64,000 nucleotides of DNA from Chaetorhynchus papuensis (Eukaryota; Chordata; Aves; Passeriformes; Rhipiduridae). The notes beneath the pieces were generated by a model. The model was given only the letters and a program-made list of their open reading frames with translations. It had not been told where the DNA came from and searched no databases. The stretch covers positions 449,735-513,734 of the forward strand of contig VWYX01000124.1 of the NCBI GenBank assembly GCA_013396525.1, given 5' to 3'. The translations under genes were made by a program, and so were the position numbers. This document shows positions 26,901-38,915 of the stretch, piece after piece. Each line of letters starts with the position of its first letter. The first letter of the stretch is position 1.

Positions 26901-29900
26901 ATTAAAGGGCTGCAAATAATACAGGTAGAGGCAACTTTCATTCTAGCATGAAGTAGAAGTCTCAGCTACTTGTTTACAGAAGATTATACTCCTAGCACTT
27001 ACATTTTTGCACAATAGCGTGGCATTTACAGCACTCACATCACAAGATGGAAAATGTGTGTCCAACTCCTTGTCCAGACTAAGAGGATTTAAACCTTCAT
27101 CTTTCACCTCCTAGGCACCTGCACCAATTTTTAGACTAGACACGCTCTATCTTGTCCTTAGTCATCGACTGAACTAAGGAGTTGAAATCCTGTCATATTT
27201 AATTTAGTAAAAGCATTTCAACTGAATTCTAGCAGCCAGGGCATCACCCAAATTGGCTGCACATTAGAAGCCAAAAAGAAATAATGGAAGCTTCAGCCAA
27301 AGCAACTAAACAAAGCTAGTTTAATTTTTCAATTAAAACTAAAATGCTCTGATCTATATTATATCATGCAGGGAGATGCCACCAAACTGGAGTACAAAAC
27401 CTTCACTTTGTTCAGAATGTCTTCTTCCTAGGGCCAAACTGTGGAGGTTACTCATCAAGATTTTAGAAGAAACCATGCCAAAACTATCACTGAAGTTCAG
27501 TCCTCAGTAACCTTCACCTATGCCCATTCCTCCAGACCATAATGCTCTTTCAAGTCTAACTTTGATCACTGAACTTCATTGCTTAGTCCTATCAAAGCAT
27601 GTCATATATAGCATGATAGATGAAAAAAATCCCTGTCCATTTTTCATTAATATTTTAATCTCTGCCCAGAAAAATAACTGTGGTCTGCGAGTCACAATAG
27701 CAACACAAACATGCATCCCATCTTAACACTTGCCATTTCATGAAGCCACTAGCTTTAGAAATCTGAATAGGCAATACTTGGCAAATGCTTGGACAGCTAG
27801 GGGGAAAACTGGTGTGCTCTAGAAAGCATTGTTTGTAATTCAAAGAAAGAAGCTTGGATATTTGTGTTTGAAAAAAGTGAGCATTCTTTGTAATGTGATG
27901 TTTGCACAAGAATGGGTGTAATGTTTAATATAGTTTTAGAGCCCATTTTCTCCCTTTGTTCTGGAGAGTTCCACAAAACTTGAAGACTTCAATCTGACTC
28001 CACCAGAAAAGGCTAGTTTCTGAATAACAGCCAGAAAACTCACATGAGTTAGCCAAAAAAATAGAAAATTATCTTTATAGTCCAAATATAACAGAAACTA
28101 TGAGGTAAGTTCTGATAAATCCTATTATATGATCTCAAATGATCTCTGGGTAATATGTAGAGGTTATGCTCATGCTTGTTATTTTTTATCAGAAATAATT
28201 TGTAGTAAATATTGTTTATGTGAACCAAAGAGTTTCTTCACGGTGACCAAAGCCCACAATAGCAGCAGTGTCACTACATTGTTCCTTTTACTCTTACCCT
28301 TCCATATCTTTCCTTTATCCATGAAAACAACACACACTTCCTTTCTGTTTTCCTTTAACAAAACCCAGGCTTAACTCCAATTGTTGTCATGTGCCTTCAT
28401 TTCAGTTGGTACTGATTTTGTTTTTCTTGGATCCAACAAAATCTAGGCATACTGAAACATAGCTTATTTCATGTCAAAATATGTTGTGCTACACATACTA
28501 GCTGATCAGGAGCTGTTTTCTCTAAACACTGAAAAGATTTCCTCTTGTTGTTTCAGGATACTTCTAAACCTCTGAGCTTAGGGCTAGAGTTTGATTAATG
28601 CATGATTTCCTCTTTAAAATTAGAAACAGGAATCATGAGTGATGGTTAATAATTTTCATTTGCTTTCTGCTCTGTTTTCCAAGCAGTCTAATTAAGGCCT
28701 GGTTCCCAAGCTTGATTAGGCTTCTCTTACATCTGACTGCAGTTTGCAGATAGTGCTTCCAGGCAGGAACTCATGCCTATTTGCAGTAAATGGAAACAAT
28801 CTGGGAAGGAACAAGAAGATTGTTTTGGGGTTTTTTTTTCCCCTCCTTTAATTAGAGAAATTGTAACGTCTCTTGCCGGAATCAACAACATCATTTAACT
28901 ATAAATGCCAGAAGTGGAGACACAGTAATGAGGCCCCGAGTCACATTTGCTGAACTGCATGTTGTAGTCGTGCCATTAGGGACAACTGTTTTACACTTTT
29001 ACCAAGTCTGTGGGATTGCAGGGCACTCAGTCTATGCTGTCTGAATTTCACATGTGCCATGGGAGCTGTAAAAGGTCTGTACAAACATCCAAGTGAGTCT
29101 CTTGCTCTCTGACCTGGTGCCTCCTCAGGATCCTGAGCACTGCTGCATCCCAGCAGTAGGGAAGATGTCCCTCCTGCTGACGAACAACTATACCAAAGGC
29201 AATTCATAAAATAAGTTCCTGTGTTACTAGCATGTGATACACAATGTATGTTTCAATTACTGGCTCAGTCCTCAGAAAAAGAGAGTTTCTCCTCCTCACT
29301 CCCACTGTAAAGTGGGAGGACACATCCATTTGCCGATTCCATGGACTTGGCCTTTATGTCTGCAGTGACATGGCTCTCAGTCAGGTGATCCTTCCCATCA
29401 CACAGTCTTCTCAGAAACTGGAGTCTCTGTTCCCTGCACTCCTCTGACTTCATCACAGTGTAATGCTCCTGGTACTTTTAAAAAGCTGTTTGCCAGTGAT
29501 GGTGTATGAAATAAGTCAGGAGCTCTACCATGACTTCAGTTACACATATCTTGTTCTGACACGGACACAATTTCTGTATTCTTGTTAATCCCGTATGGGT
29601 TTGTTCTTTTTCTTCACACGCAGTATCTTAAGATAGGTGCTATATGTTGACACAGTGAAGAAGGGTTAATATAAGTACTTTTTTTTTTCCCTAAAGGTAC
29701 TTGTTTAAAGGATAAATGCACTTTAAAATAGTTCTATTGGCCACCATGCAGGTGGTGTATTATTAGCAAAGGAAAATCCCACAATATACAGATGTTAGAT
29801 GTGTGATTCAGCATCTCTTACTACTAGTTATAGTTTCATGCTGTAAATCTAATGAGCTTTTGGCATAAATGCAATTAAACATTGTCAGTATTAAGTGGAT

Positions 29901-30603
29901 CTAGGGGATACAAACAGTGTCCATCTATGTTACCTGAAGGGGTTGTTTGTACAGAAAGATCTAGATGGTGTTCTTTCCATTGACAGAAGCAGACTGGGAC
30001 AGATTCTGAGGCATCACATCACAGAGGCAGCTCAATCCATGACAGCTTCTACAGTCTTCTTTGACATGAAGTGTAGACCAAACTAAAATGAGCTTTTAGG
30101 ACCCTTATTTTAGATATGGAGCTTTGGCTTCAAGATAATTAGCCTGACCACTTTCCCTCTAGTAGCAAGTTAAGTTACTACTACACACAGCTCTAATGAA
30201 AGACAGAGGAAAGCCTGTTTTCCCACTTTCTTCCTGAGGCTACTGGTAAGAGTAGTCCCAGAGAAAAAGGAAAATCAGGACCCTGTTTCCCATGCAGTTT
30301 GTACATTTGATCCAGTGGGACAAGCCATAAGCCAGGACACAGGACAGTACTGACTGAAGGAGCAAACTCTCCTTTCTTCTTTACAGGACATAGAGTAAGC
30401 TATTTCTTGCTTTTCATCTGCCATTAACTGAACTGAACTAAGGGCTGACGAATGAGGAAGGTTTAAGTGTATCTAAGAAACAAAGCTTCTTCTTGAGTTC
30501 AGTGAAGCCTAAATGAAGTACGAATTCATCAGTTGGGCACCCAGTTTTCTCTCCCAGGTGAAGGTCATACTCAGGAACTGTTTCTTTCCCTAGGACAGAG
30601 AAG
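20977..30603. other. Repeat-poor unique DNA, no gene seen
   Basis: Nearly 10 kb without a supported gene or recognised mobile element. Open frames reach 112 codons (minus, 21541-21879) but show no domain, no splice context and high Phe/Leu/Ser content typical of AT-rich non-coding DNA. Short low-complexity runs occur near 25600 (T-rich) and 26240-26275 (A/G-rich). The lack of repeats over this length could mean constraint or chance; only comparison with other birds would tell. Confidence 0.6.
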
Positions 30604-30690
30604 AATAGAATGAAATGGAATAGAATAGAATAGAATAGAATAGAATAGAATAGAATAGAATAGAATAGAATAGAATAGAATAGAATAGAA
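30604..30690. repeat. (TAGAA)n pentanucleotide microsatellite grown from a CR1 tail
   Basis: Fourteen perfect TAGAA units occupy 30621-30690, preceded by imperfect units (AATAGAATGAAATGGAA). They abut the minus-strand CR1 3' end at 30691. CR1 tails on this strand read as repeats of CATAGAAT, so the pentamer is probably an expansion seeded by that tail after loss of bases per unit. Confidence 0.93.
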
Positions 30691-30755
30691 TATCCTGAGT
30701 TGGAAGGGAACCACAAGGATCATTAAAGTCCAGCCCCTGGCCCTGCACATGAACT
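30691..30755 (-). mobile_element. CR1 LINE 3' UTR fragment
   Basis: TATCCTGAGTTGGAAGGGAA, then CCACAAGGATCATTAAAGTC and CAGCCCCTGGCCCTGCACAT, match in order the CR1 3' end seen at 36231-36295 in this window. Only about 65 bp remain. The element reads on the minus strand, with its tail toward the microsatellite. 5' truncation is typical of LINE insertion; no target-site duplication was identified. Confidence 0.85.
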
Positions 30756-33700
30756 GGCGTTATTACATTTCTGAGAGTCTCTAAAGCTTACAAACTGCTT
30801 GTGAGAGGGCAACAGGAGATATTCTATGATACTTACGTGTCTGAAATTTACCAAAGATGTATGTTGAACAGAATTCAGACACTCCAAACATGCCCCCAAA
30901 GAATATCAAAATGCAGACTGGCTATGAAATATCAGTATTACCTTAACTTCAATTTCCTTTTTCTTTTTTATATTTTTTTCTTAACGTCTCTTTTAACAAA
31001 TAAATACACATTGTTAAATTTATTTCTATTAAAAATACAATTAACATGTGTTTTTACAGATATGAGAACTCTAGAGATATTTCACTGTATTTGTGCATAA
31101 AAGAACAAATTTTATTACATATCTTCATATTTATCAACTTTTTTTGGTTAAAGAACAACATGACTACCATGACAGGGCTATATTTTAGAGAGGAGAACAA
31201 ATGAAAGAGGAAATTAAGTTCTTCTTGTACTGGAAGGGGAAATTAAATGAAAAAGCAGTTGTTAAACATTTTGGGTGACTTGATGAAAGATTAATAAATT
31301 GTGTTATTGTGTTCAGAACTTACATTTGCCATCTTAAAGTCTAAGTGGTTTTCCGGCTTAAGCTTTGGGGTGTGTTTGGAGAAAATAAACCATCTGACTT
31401 TTGAATGACTCAAACACGTAAGTTCTAAGCAACAGAGATATTACATACTTTGTCAGTACACGTCACACACTTCACTCTTCTTCTTCTCTCTAACAGACAC
31501 AAATTCAAGATTACATCTTATGCTTTGCTATTAATCTACTTTGCTCTCTTTACATCACTAAGCCGTAAATCGGAAATGCTTGTTATATCTGGAAGAAGTC
31601 TGTTCCTACTTATTTTTGGTCCTTTGATATGTAAGGACTTCATTCATTTAAACTAAGTATTTTATCATAGAGCTTGGCACATCGGTTAGGATTGGTACTG
31701 GGGTGAGGCTGGTAATTTTACTTCTTATTAAAGTTACCCAACACTTCTCATTATAAAGCCTGTTTTCAGCTGTATATCACTTTGCCAAACCTTAAATGTT
31801 TGGGCTGAAATTTTCCATGCCAGGTGTCTGCCTGAGGCAGAAATATTTCAGGAAGTTTCATCCAAAATGGTACAGCTGTTTCTGAGAATAAGGTTAAAGA
31901 AAATCTGTTGTTTAGTAATGTTGAAAAAATACTGGCAACCTCTTACTGGAGAAGTTCAAGTGCTTTTATGTAGAAAATAAAAGTTTGGGGTGATGGAAAC
32001 ACAGAGAGGGGGAAGCTGACTTTCTGTCAGTGATGTATGTCCGCATAGAGACGTTCGCATTTAAAATTTTCAGAAGTCAACCTTTTTAAAATTTCAGCAG
32101 GGCTTTGTAGGCTCAGTGTCTTGGACTCTAATCTCTGCTGAAGTCCCTTTACTTGTTTCTTTTTCACACTTTCTGTGGCTAACCCCAGCCAACAGGAAAC
32201 ATTACAGAAAGAGACTTATGCAGCACCTAAGGCTACATAAAATAGAGAAGAAATTCAGACATTATGGTTCCATGAAAGGGAACCTCACTGGGTATGACAC
32301 AGTTCCTCATAACACTTTCTGGTCACCCAAATGTGCATGCACTTTCCTAAGGGAGGAAAACTAGAACTACAGGGGAATGCTTGAGCCTCCCTGGTGACTG
32401 TTTCTTCCATGCATGCAAGGTGTGGACACAAGAAGGGGCACTGAAAAATTTGGGTACTGGTAACTTGGGCATGGAAAGCAGGAGCAGATGGGGCTGTCTG
32501 TGGACACCCAGCTACACACTGGCAGGACACAGGGTGAGGAAAACAAACCTGCCAAGGTGCCTGGGAGGTGATATGGAGGTGTGTAAAGAATGGAAATATG
32601 GGGACTGGAAGCCATGAAAAAAGCAAGGTAAGGAGAACTAGAGGAGAAATGTGGCAAAACTGGGAGGAATAGGGTGAGAAAAAAAAAAAAAGAAAGGTAA
32701 AAGGAAACAGAATGGGATTAGAGCAGGGAAAGAAGCTTACTGGAGGGAAGGGGTTAGAGGGAGAGCTGGAAAACTCGTCCTGAACTGCCCCAACACTGAA
32801 CATGGAGAACAGAAAAGGTGGGGGATGGAGATTGAGTATAGAGGACAGGTTTGGAGCAAAGGGAATCTCGCACTAGGCAAGAAAGCAGGAAAGAGAGGGG
32901 CACACAGGCATGGCAAAGGCGACCAGACTCAGAAGGATGGGATAGAAAGAGCTGTAAGTGCTCAGCAGTGTTTTCTTCTGAAGGAAATCCAGGTCTAGCC
33001 TGCAGATGGACCGATGGCTACTGCATGTAACAGTAAAATTTAGAGACAGGACGTAAACTAAAGTACCATCTCACAACCAATCTACTCAGTCATTATTAAT
33101 TATATTTCCTGAGAGTTTTGGTCTCAATACCAATCTTCCAATTCATTCCCAGTTTAGGGCTAGCAGAAGCCACAGATTGCTCACAGTTGTTGCTATATAT
33201 GAAGGCAACCTTCACAGAGGTAAAAGAATATTTGGTTACATGGGTGCAAATTGTGCTGTGAACACACCCAGAACAAGAGGATGGGCCTTGGTTCACATTA
33301 TTTACTAGTATAGACATTGCCTAAAGCTATAACTGTACTGTTAAATGAAAAAGAGCCAGGGAATGACTCAAGTACTGAACTGCTGATTGCTCACGCAGAT
33401 TAAGAGTTAGCTCACTCACAGTCTCCATTTTGGACCACTAAGCCTAGGAAATATCTACTTCAGAGTGGTCTTTGGTAGCAAAAATATAGGCTGCTTCACG
33501 TCACTTTGTCTAGGAAACAAATCAGCAGGCTCTTTTACTTGGTGCTTCTGGAAATGAATCCACTGTCAAAAAAAAAAAAAAAAAAGAGAGATGAGTAAAA
33601 CTGAAGTTAGCAAGACTGTCATAATGTACCAAGTAAAAATAATTTCTGTTTTACAGATTCAGTATTATGGTCCTGTTTTGACTAAAATGTTGGATTAATA

Positions 33701-36216
33701 AGGGAAAGGGTTTTGAAAATAAGGAGTAAAAACAAAGGCAATCCTATGTGTACATTTTAATAGACAAAACCCCGGCAGGTCATTTTTGCTAGAAATAGAG
33801 AAGATCAAGGCACACATCAACAGGTATTGTGCAGTGACAAAGTATCCTTTCAGCCCTTGACAGCAAACCACAGGTGACATATTATAAATTGTGACCTTAA
33901 AATACAGCTGAGGATATCAACACCTGCTTTGCTGATCTTGTATTAAATCCACGTAGAAGCTGTCAGAACTTCATTGCAGCGTAGGCAGGCCTATGCAGGA
34001 ACTGAGGAGTGGCCTGTGCAAGCCTTTATGGCACACTAAATCAGTGTGGAAAACATTCAGCCCACACTCCTCTTTTTGCCCACTGATATGAAGTATATTT
34101 GGCAGATCAAAGCTAATATAAGAGGAGGAATACCAATGGCTTTTTAGTAGATTGGATCTCACAGACCTGGCGAAAAAACAGATACTGTGTTCCTGAAAGC
34201 ATGGGTACAGAAAAAAATGCCAGAGGGCATAGAGGAAATGATACATGTCAATACAAATAACTATCACTCTGGGTGAAATTCCAGTCCATGAACTTCATTA
34301 ATTTGGTGGTAGCTTGCCAGACTGCAAATCCCACCAACCGAAATGTAATAAGCAATAAAACAGAGGATTCAGTCACTCTCTGCTGAACTTCTCTTCTTTG
34401 TCTCCACTATTCCTTTAAGCCACAGTTAGTCTATGTATCTTTATCCTCATCCTGAGCAGTTATCATAAAATCTCACCTTATCCCATACGAATAACAGACA
34501 AAACACACAATCTTCTGAAGATTTCAGCAATGTTCCAAAAAAATTAATGCTACGTTTAATACAGCTACTAGCCAAGATCAGTCATTCATATATATAACTA
34601 CAAAGCTGTACACATTGTGATTCATGAAAGCCACACCAAACCTAGAATAACCTCTGAAATATATGTGTATCTATTTAAAATTTGGTGGGAGTTAAGGCTC
34701 CCCACTGATTCTCTCAGGAGGAGAATATATACTGGCAAGAGGCAGAGTAAAGGGAAATTCATGAAGGTTGAGAAAAGAATTACATGAGTGTTGTTTAGAT
34801 GATATGCAAAAGAGTCAGCTGGTTGCTCCCTTGCTTTCTATGGCTTGCACTGGAAAGATAAGCAGGCTGGCAATCATAGCATTAAACACATAAACTAAAC
34901 ACATACATCATGGTAATAGTATAACTGCAAGATTACTTTGCCATAGCCCTAACATAGATTCTTCATAACAGAGTAAATCTATAACTTACTAAATATTTCC
35001 AGTCACCTGGTCTTAGCTGCTGAGAGTAACAAAGGAAAATTATGAACATTCTCAAGAAAAACAACACAATGAAAGTTGCAAGAAATAAGAACTTTTAAAA
35101 ATCAGACCATTTACCAAAGACAAAAAGGACATTGTGGTTCATCAGGTTTGTTTTCCTGCTGTTGCAGACATTCATATCAGAGGATATCCTTCATCAACTT
35201 ATGAAGTTCCATTTAGAGAGGGTTGCCTGTTTGTTTGTTTATTCAGTCTGTTCTGGAGCTTCAGTATTCCAGTTGTTAAAAACTTTCTTCCAATTTGCAC
35301 ATATTTCTGGTTATTTTACATGCATCTAGTTTTCATATGAATATTGGCCCTCATCATAGCTTTTTGCCTTTCTGGCATTACGCCTTTAATACATTTAGAG
35401 ACAGTAATGAAATCCTCATCCCAGTCTTCATTTCAGTAAGTTAAATGCCATGCCTATTCAGCTTCCTCTCAGAAGACAGATTCTGCATTTACCTAGCTAT
35501 CTTGTCTTTCCTGCTTCCTTCTTGTTTCAGCTTAACACATTTCAAAACACGGATGGTCAAAATTGTAAGCAACGTGACGGAGGCCCCACCAAAACCTCAT
35601 CTGAGTCTGTGTCTCTGATATATTCTATGTGTCATATGCGTTTTCCAGTACTGGATCACATTGCTGTGATTAATTAACACATCCTGTCTTCCCTCTCAGG
35701 AAGACATCTTGCAGATGATAACAGGAATTATTAGAATCCTTTTCCTTCAGGTTTGTCAGTCTGTCAGCTCTGAATTGTTTAACCATGTTGCCAATGCCTC
35801 GTTTTGCATCACAAACACTTTATCAACAAAGCACAAATTAAAAGATTAAATAAAACCAGTCTCAAGCATGATCTTTCTTACACTTCTTGAGGAATGTTTC
35901 TGAATACATTTTTTCCCTTTTTCAACACTACAGGTTTCATTTCCTTAACGGATCCCTCCTCGTATTCTTAACTTTACTTCTTAATCTCTGGCAGTTTAAC
36001 CATATCCTCCCTAACTTTGTCCACACACTATTTTTCTCATTCCTCTTCCCTCTTTCTTGCTGTGCACATTTCTGCCCTCTTGTATTCCTTTATCCATAGA
36101 CATGTACCAAACCTAGGTGTTGATTTTCTGCAATTCTATTTCAGACTTTTCTCATCATTTTGCAATATCTAGTTATGGATTCAGATATTTTACCCCAAGT
36201 TATTAATACTGAACAG
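30756..36216. other. Unique DNA with low-complexity tracts, no gene seen
   Basis: No supported gene. A purine-rich stretch at about 32570-32960 creates a long minus-strand open frame that I reject as coding. An 18-base A run lies at 33568-33585. A plus-strand segment starting after a good acceptor-like tract (CTTCCTTCTTGTTTCAG, ending near 35530) stays open to a TAA at 35675-35677, about 48 codons, but has no recognisable product. Confidence 0.55.
33568..33585. repeat. Poly(A) run, 18 bases
   Basis: An uninterrupted A run lies between CCACTGTC and GAGAGATGAG. No retrotransposed sequence is recognisable upstream of it on the plus strand, so it is listed as a simple homopolymer. Confidence 0.85.
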
Positions 36217-36685
36217 TCATAGAATCATAGAACATCCTGAATTGGAAGGGACCCACAAGGATCATCGTAGTCCAACTCCTGGACCTGCATTGGACAGCCC
36301 CAAGAGTCACACCATGTTTTTGAGAGCATTGTTCAAACACTTCTTGAACTCTGTCAGGTTTGGTGCTGTGACCATTTCCCTGGGGAGCCTGTTCCAGCAC
36401 CCAACCACCCTCTGAGTGAAAACCTTTCCCTAATATCCAACTTAAACCTCCCCTGACACAGCTTCAAGCCATTCCCTTGGGTCCTATCACTGGTCACAAG
36501 GAAGAAGGGATAGGTGCCTCCCCTGACCATGATGAGGGATGAGGCCCCCCCACAGTCTCCTCTTTTCCAGGCTGAACAAACCAAGTGACCTCAGCTGCTC
36601 TTTGTACAACTTCCCCTTCACCGTCTTCATGGCTCTTCTTTCAGTGATCTCTAATAGCTTCATATCCTTGTTTATGTTACTGTTT
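36217..36685 (-). mobile_element. CR1 LINE 3' end, about 470 bp
   Basis: It begins TCATAGAATCATAGAACATC, which is the reverse complement of the CR1 octamer tail, followed by TTGGAAGGGACCCACAAGG, CCTGGGGAGCCTGTTCCAGC, CCTAATATCCAACTTAAACC and CTCTTTTCCAGGCTGAACAA, in the order expected for the CR1 3' UTR and end of ORF2. The reverse-strand frame reads FSLRGWLGAGTGSP and GNGLKLCQGRFKLDIRE, recognisable as the ORF2 C terminus. It is 5'-truncated and a typical dead insertion. The right end is approximate. Confidence 0.95.
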
Positions 36686-38660
36686 GTGAGGTGACCATCC
36701 TCATCAAGAAACTGGTCAATGTTATTTCTGGACTGTCTTCTGCTATTAACATATTTTTTAAAAGTTATTTTTATTGTCCCTGACAGTACTGGCCAGCTTC
36801 AACTTTATTTGAGCTCTGGTCACATAAATTTTCTTTGCACAGTTGTGAACAGCATCTAATCTCAAAAATGAGCCTTTTTTTTCCTTGATTGTCATTACTG
36901 TGATGTTACAATGGGAAAGTAACAGGAATCTGAAAAGGCTGTCATTTTCTGAGCTAGGAGCAGAACTGGGGATCATGAAAATAATGAAAAATCCATAATA
37001 TCACTCTATCCCATATTTGACTGCAGAAATTAGAATGCCTTAGCCATGCTGCCTCTAAACTACTTAGTAGCATCTAGAGCTTTGATTCGGTTTTGGGTTT
37101 GGGTTTGGGTTTGACTTTTTTCTTTTCTAATTTGGGGATTTATTTATTTACATATTTGTTTATTCTTGGCTGTTTGGCTTTTGGCAATGACTAGTTGGCA
37201 AAAGTTGTCATTCTATTGGCATTTTGTCTGCTTAGATTTAATCTATATAACAAACTAGTGAGCTATGCTGCTTAGGAGAGGTAACTATCATTTTTTCTAG
37301 GGGCTACAGAAACACTCAACCATACTACATTTCAGTGGTAAACATGGCCATAATCACTCTGTTCTTTATCCAAGAGACAGGAATGTGGAATGAAATATAA
37401 TGTTATTTATGCAGAATTAATTGTAGAAAATGGTACAATGCAATGCAACATGATAATAAAGCAAAACAACCCCTAAAGAATACATTTAATCATTTCTATA
37501 TCCTCCAGGTTATGTGTGATCAGACTTATTTTCAAATTGGGCAAAAACATCGTTCTTTGAGTTCAAACCCATATGCCAAATTTCAGTCCAGAATGATTTT
37601 TTTTGCAACTAAGTTATAAATCCCTGAAAACAGGGGGAAATAATGGAAACACTGACTACAATATCATAAATAAAAACCTTCCTCTGAAGGATTTCCAAGA
37701 TTTCCAGTTCATAAGAAGTTTAATGTTTCAATTGAGACTTATATCAAACTTCAAATAATGACACACTTCAAATTTGTACTCTAAGCAGTACGAATAAAGT
37801 AAATTTAGTCATGATGTATTACTGGTAACTGTTTATGTCCCAGAAGTGAAAAACACCAAGCTCAAAGGCAGCATGATAGCCTATATCCTGTAAAACCACA
37901 CATTTATTTCCAAGACTTCACTACAGCCAGAACTCAACCAATACTCTTGCCAGTAAGAATGTTTCTATTGTAAAATAAACAGTACATTTTTCATATCACT
38001 GTTTTTTATATGCATTTTGCATTTAATTTTTTTTCCTCCCACAAGATAATTTTGTATAAATTTATTCTTTTTTCTCTTAGCCTTAACTCACAGAAACAGC
38101 TGTTCCATTTGTGTTTTCCTGTGTTTCAAGGAGTGTACTTACTGAACAAATACAGCCATCATATGGGAGTGTTCATATACTTGTTTCTGTTCTGGAACTG
38201 CTGATTTCTCTCAGGTTAAGTAAGGTACATTATCTAACCACTAGCAACAGTTTACTGAAATTTTTGGTTTTCATCCACTACTGCAAGGCAGGCCTTAATA
38301 ATTAACATGCAGATATCAGTAGTTCTATTGATTTTCAGAGGAGTGGGGGTTAAAATTCTCTTTTTTTTGGTAACATCTAAACCAATATTGTTTTGATCCT
38401 ATACTGTTAGCCCTCAATGATCTGGTACCATTCACATTGTGTCCTGCTACTCTTACCAGTATCATATTACATTTGGTCCAACTAAAAAAAAGTAATATAA
38501 AGAATCTGCATAATGATTGCAGCTTCAGACTTGAAAACAAAAACTCTGAACTATTCTGCCTTTGGCAAGACAGTGCTTAAATTTGTCTGTTGTAACAATA
38601 AGGCTGCTCTAAGGTGACAGTAGAGAAAAGGCAGACTACAGCTCAGTTCCCCATACTGCA
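36686..38660. other. Unique AT-rich DNA, no gene seen
   Basis: No supported gene. It contains a G-tract run GGGTTTGGGTTTGGG at 37095-37109, listed as a finding. Other frames are short and interrupted. Confidence 0.6.
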
Positions 38661-38915
38661 TAGAAGCATTAAAGCTGGAAAAGCTCTCTAAGACCATCCA
38701 ATCCCACTGCAAACCAGCACCACCATGTTCATCTCTAAGCTGTGTTACCAAGTGCCACAGACACTTTTTTTTTTTAATACTTCCATCACCTCCCTCAGCA
38801 GGCTGTTCAAATGCCTGACCACCTTTCACTGAAGAAACTTTTTCTAATATCCAGTCTAAACCTCCCCTGGCACAGTTTGAGGCCATTTCCTCTTGTCTTG
38901 TCACTTTATTCTTTA
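38661..38915 (-). mobile_element. CR1 LINE 3' fragment, about 255 bp
   Basis: The plus strand reads TAGAAGCATTAAAGCTGGAA, CCAGCACCACCATG, AAGTGCCACAGACACTTTTT, TCTAATATCCAGTCTAAACC and GGCACAGTTTGAGGCCATTT, the reverse complement of a CR1 3' region of a different subfamily from the copy at 36.2 kb. A T run (38766-38776) sits inside it. The octamer tail is lost and the 5' side is truncated. The minus-strand frame at 38551-38904 is just the remains of ORF2. Confidence 0.9.

Noticed and set aside
30438..30716. Minus-strand frame with repeated Ser-Ile-Leu-Phe-Tyr
   Set aside because: This is the translation of the TAGAA pentamer microsatellite.
32285..32803. 172-codon minus-strand open frame, the longest in the window
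   Set aside because: The product is Ser/Pro/Phe/Cys-rich with no domain. It is the antisense of a purine-rich tract (about 32570-32960), where stop codons are rare on the minus strand for compositional reasons.
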